NCBI RefSeq assembly: GCF_029870285.1
Contig: NZ_JACSYA010000063.1
Span: forward strand, 1 to 6,635
Length of the DNA: 6,635 nt
Direction of reading: 5' to 3'
From: Delftia sp. PS-11
GTDB taxonomy: Bacteria; Pseudomonadota; Gammaproteobacteria; Burkholderiales; Burkholderiaceae_C
A program made the position numbers and the translations under genes. The notes below the pieces were generated by a model, which saw only the letters and a program-made list of their open reading frames with translations, was not told the origin of the DNA and ran no database searches. Positions 1 to 6,635 of the stretch are shown here, piece after piece (positions within the stretch are counted from its first letter, which is position 1; each line of letters opens with the position of its first letter).

Positions 1-4703
<4,703 letters not shown>

Positions 4704-4704
<1 letters not shown>

Positions 4705-4862
4705 TGGACCGTGGCCGCCTGCGCCAAATCGCCGAGCGCTTTGCAAGCCTAAACCCTGCTCAGCGCACGCTGGCATTGCAAAAGATCCGTGCCGAGGGAC
4801 TGGATCTCTCGCATTTCCCCATTCCTGTCCGCGCACCATCGTCCGACCAGACTGAAGCCCTG
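4704..4862 (+). other. N-terminal leader of the second NRPS, possible acceptor docking region
   Basis: About 53 residues precede the first condensation motif. The segment reads RLRQIAERFASLNPAQRTL and then a charged stretch up to HFPIP, a predicted helix pair that resembles leaders found before many condensation domains that receive their donor from another protein. Codon choice is slightly less GC-rich than in the rest of the gene (CTA, AAC, CCT, GCT, TTG, CAA, AAG). A docking role is inferred from position and composition only. Confidence 0.5.
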
Positions 4863-6635
4863 TCCCATGCGCAGCTGCGCCAGTGGTTTCTGTGGAAGCT
4901 GGACCCGCAAAGCTCGGCCTACCACATCGCCCAGGCCTCGTGGATGCATGGCGAGCTGGATCTGGCGGCCTTGCGGCAGGCGTTCGGCGTGCTGCTGGAG
5001 CGCCACGGCGGACTGCGCACGGTGTTCGAGGAAAGCCCCGACGGTCTGGCGCGGCAGCGCATCGTGCCGCAGCTGGCCCTGGAGCTGCCGCTGATCGACC
5101 TCACCCCCCAGCCCGCCGCACAACGCCGCGAACGGGCCCTGGCCGAAGCCTCGCGCCTGTGCCTCACGCCCTTTGACCTGACGCGCGGCCCGCTGCTGCG
5201 CGTGGCCGCCGTTCGCCTGGACAGCCGCCAGCACCTGCTGGTGGTGGTGATGCACCACATCATCTCCGATGGCCGTTCCATGCAGATCCTTCTGGAGGAG
5301 TTCGCAGGCCTGTACGCGGGACTGGTGCAGCAGCGCCCGACCCACCTTCCACCGCTGCCCATTGCCTACAGCGACTACGCCGCCTGGCAGCGCGACTGGC
5401 TGGAGGCCGGAGAAAGGCAGCGCCTGCTGGACTACTGGCTGCCCGAACTGGCCGGTGGCCAGGACCTGCATCTGGAACTGCCAGCCGACCATACCCGCGC
5501 GCCGGACACCGAGACCCGCTGGCATGCTGCCTGGCACCGGCTGGATCTGCCCGCCAGCCTGGTGGCAGGACTGGAGCAGCGCGCCCGCGAGCAGGGCACC
5601 TCCCTCTTCGTGGCGCTGTTGGCCGGGTTCCAGGCCTTGCTGCACCGCTATACCGCCGAGACCGATATCCGCGTGGGCGTGCCCGTGGCCAACCGCAACC
5701 AGCCCGAGGCCGAGCCGCTGGTCGGCTTCTTCGTCAACACGCTGGTGATGCGTGGCCGGCTCGATCCCCGCATGCGCCTGCTGGAGCTGCTGGCCCAGCT
5801 GGCCGAGCGGGTCCGCCTGGGCCTGGCCCACCAGGACCTGCCCTACGAGCAACTGGTCGAGGCGCTGCAGCCGCGCCGCAGCCTGGACGGCAGCTCGCTG
5901 TTCCAGGTGATGCTGAACTACCAGCACGAAGAGGCGGCCGGCCTGGCGGGCCTGGAGATCCAGAAGCTTGAACTGGACGGCCTGGCCGCCCAGTTCGAGC
6001 TGACCCTGCACGCCAGCCGCCGCGCCAACGGCAGCCTGCAACTGGGCTTTGCCTATGCGCACGAGCGCTTCGAGCCGGCCACGGTGCAGCGCATGGGCGC
6101 GCATCTGTCGCTGCTGCTGCAGGCGCTGGCGCATGCGCCGCAGTGCGCACTGGACCAGGTGGAACTGCTTCCCGGCGATGAGCTGGCGCAACTTCTGGAC
6201 CGCAGCGCGCGCAATGGATCTGCCCTCAACCATGCGCAGCCCGCCTGCCTGCACCAGCGCTTTGCCGCAAGCGCGCAGCAGCGGCCAAATGCGGTTGCGT
6301 TGACCTGCGAGTCCGCACAGCTGAATTACGCCGAACTCGACGCCCAGGCCAACCGCCTGGCCCACCGCCTCATCGCCCTGGGCGTGCGCCCCGAGACCCG
6401 CGTTGGCATCGCGATGCAGCGCTCGCTGGAGATGGTGGTAGGCCTGCTGGCCATCCTCAAGGCCGGCGGCGCCTATGTGCCGCTGGACCCGGACTACCCG
6501 GCCAAGCGGCTGGTGCACATGGTGGCCGATAGCGCTATCTCTCTGGTGCTGACGCAGGCGGCGGTGCGTGAGCGCATTCCCGGTTCCGACGTCCTGCAGG
6601 TGCTGGAGATGGACACGCTGGACCTGTCGGCCGAA
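4704..6635 (+). CDS. Nonribosomal peptide synthetase, 3'-truncated: LCL condensation domain followed by start of an A domain
   Basis: This is the second NRPS subunit. The frame is open for 644 codons from ATG 4704 to the window end without a stop. The ATG is preferred because it overlaps the upstream stop as TGATG, has a GGGGGA six bases upstream, and is followed by an N-terminal segment typical of NRPS subunits. Seen in order: helical leader (residues 1-53, including AERFASLNP and FPIP), condensation domain (residues about 54-480) with SHAQLRQWFL, HHIISDG (second, catalytic His at residue 185), YSDYAAW and VGFFVNTLVMR, then an A domain from about residue 516 with LNYAELDAQANRLA and LKAGGAYVPLDP. 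The window ends before A3, so the substrate is unreadable. The protein is expected to accept the chain ending in Gly from the upstream subunit and extend it by at least one residue. Later domains and the release mechanism are unknown. Confidence 0.96.
4863..6150 (+). other. Condensation domain, LCL type
   Basis: This domain joins the upstream peptidyl donor to the amino acid carried by its own module. Motifs: C1 SHAQLRQWFL (4863-4892), C3 HHIISDGRS (5253-5279) with the complete HHxxxDG, C4 YSDYAAW (5367-5387), C5 VGFFVNTLVMR (5721-5753), and a late block around LPYEQLVEAL and FQVMLNYQ. It lacks the HH(I/L)xxxxGD insertion of dual E/C domains and begins SxAQ, both of which mark the LCL class. 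The C3 motif has Arg where Trp is usual (DGRS in place of DGWS), a tolerated variant. An LCL domain is what is expected after a module that loads Gly, which has no stereocentre. Confidence 0.9.
6249..6635 (+). other. Adenylation domain A3 (N-terminal fragment)
   Basis: This is the start of the A domain of the second subunit's first module. Seen: HQRFAASAQQRPNAVAL, then A1-like LNYAELDAQANRLA (from 6321) and A2 LKAGGAYVPLDP (from 6456). The window stops before the ATP-binding A3 loop and before every specificity residue, so no substrate can be predicted. The fragment looks intact and in frame. Confidence 0.93.

Noticed and set aside
4789..5094. Short plus-strand open frames over the start of the second gene (also 4883-5176)
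   Set aside because: They are out of frame with the condensation domain, Arg/Ser/Pro-rich, and carry no domain; the correct frame starts at 4704.
4749..6518. 589-residue open frame on the minus strand
   Set aside because: It mirrors the real plus-strand NRPS gene (4704 onward), which shows all condensation motifs in order. The antisense frame is low-complexity Gln/Leu/Gly-rich without domains.

Overview
The window lies wholly inside a nonribosomal peptide synthetase (NRPS) gene cluster. It is coding on the + strand from first base to last, apart from the one-base junction where two large genes overlap. Base composition is strongly GC-rich (about two thirds by eye), with heavy use of CTG, GCG, CTC, GGC and CAG codons. 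The protein style resembles NRPSs of Burkholderiales, perhaps Comamonadaceae such as Delftia, Acidovorax or Variovorax. The taxonomic guess is an inference; no marker gene is present.

Layout: (1) 1-4704 is the 3' part of an NRPS gene that begins upstream. Its visible domain order is A (from just before motif A3) - PCP - dual E/C condensation domain - A - PCP - short Gly/Ala-rich C-terminal tail. (2) 4704-6635 is the 5' part of a second NRPS gene, joined to the first by a TGATG stop/start overlap. It runs N-terminal helical segment - LCL-type condensation domain - start of an A domain, and is cut by the window end before A3. It is open to the right edge, so a search requiring a stop codon misses it.

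Reading the ten-residue substrate codes by alignment to the GrsA Phe domain gives DFWNIGMVHK for the first A domain, the classic threonine code, and DILQLGLIWK for the second, the glycine code. The condensation domain between them carries the N-terminal HH(I/L)xxxxGD signature of dual epimerization/condensation domains. The predicted step is therefore: L-Thr is loaded, epimerized at C-alpha to D-allo-Thr, and condensed with Gly. The ...-D-allo-Thr-Gly chain then passes in trans to the second protein, whose LCL domain suits an achiral Gly donor. The third substrate cannot be read because its code lies past the window.

No terminator, promoter, RNA gene, mobile element or CRISPR array is seen. 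The long minus-strand open frames are GC-rich shadows. The system is a recognisable NRPS rather than a new class. The informative content is the predicted chemistry, the inter-protein junction and the mosaic look of the A domains. A metallophore product of the delftibactin/acidobactin kind is possible but unproven here.
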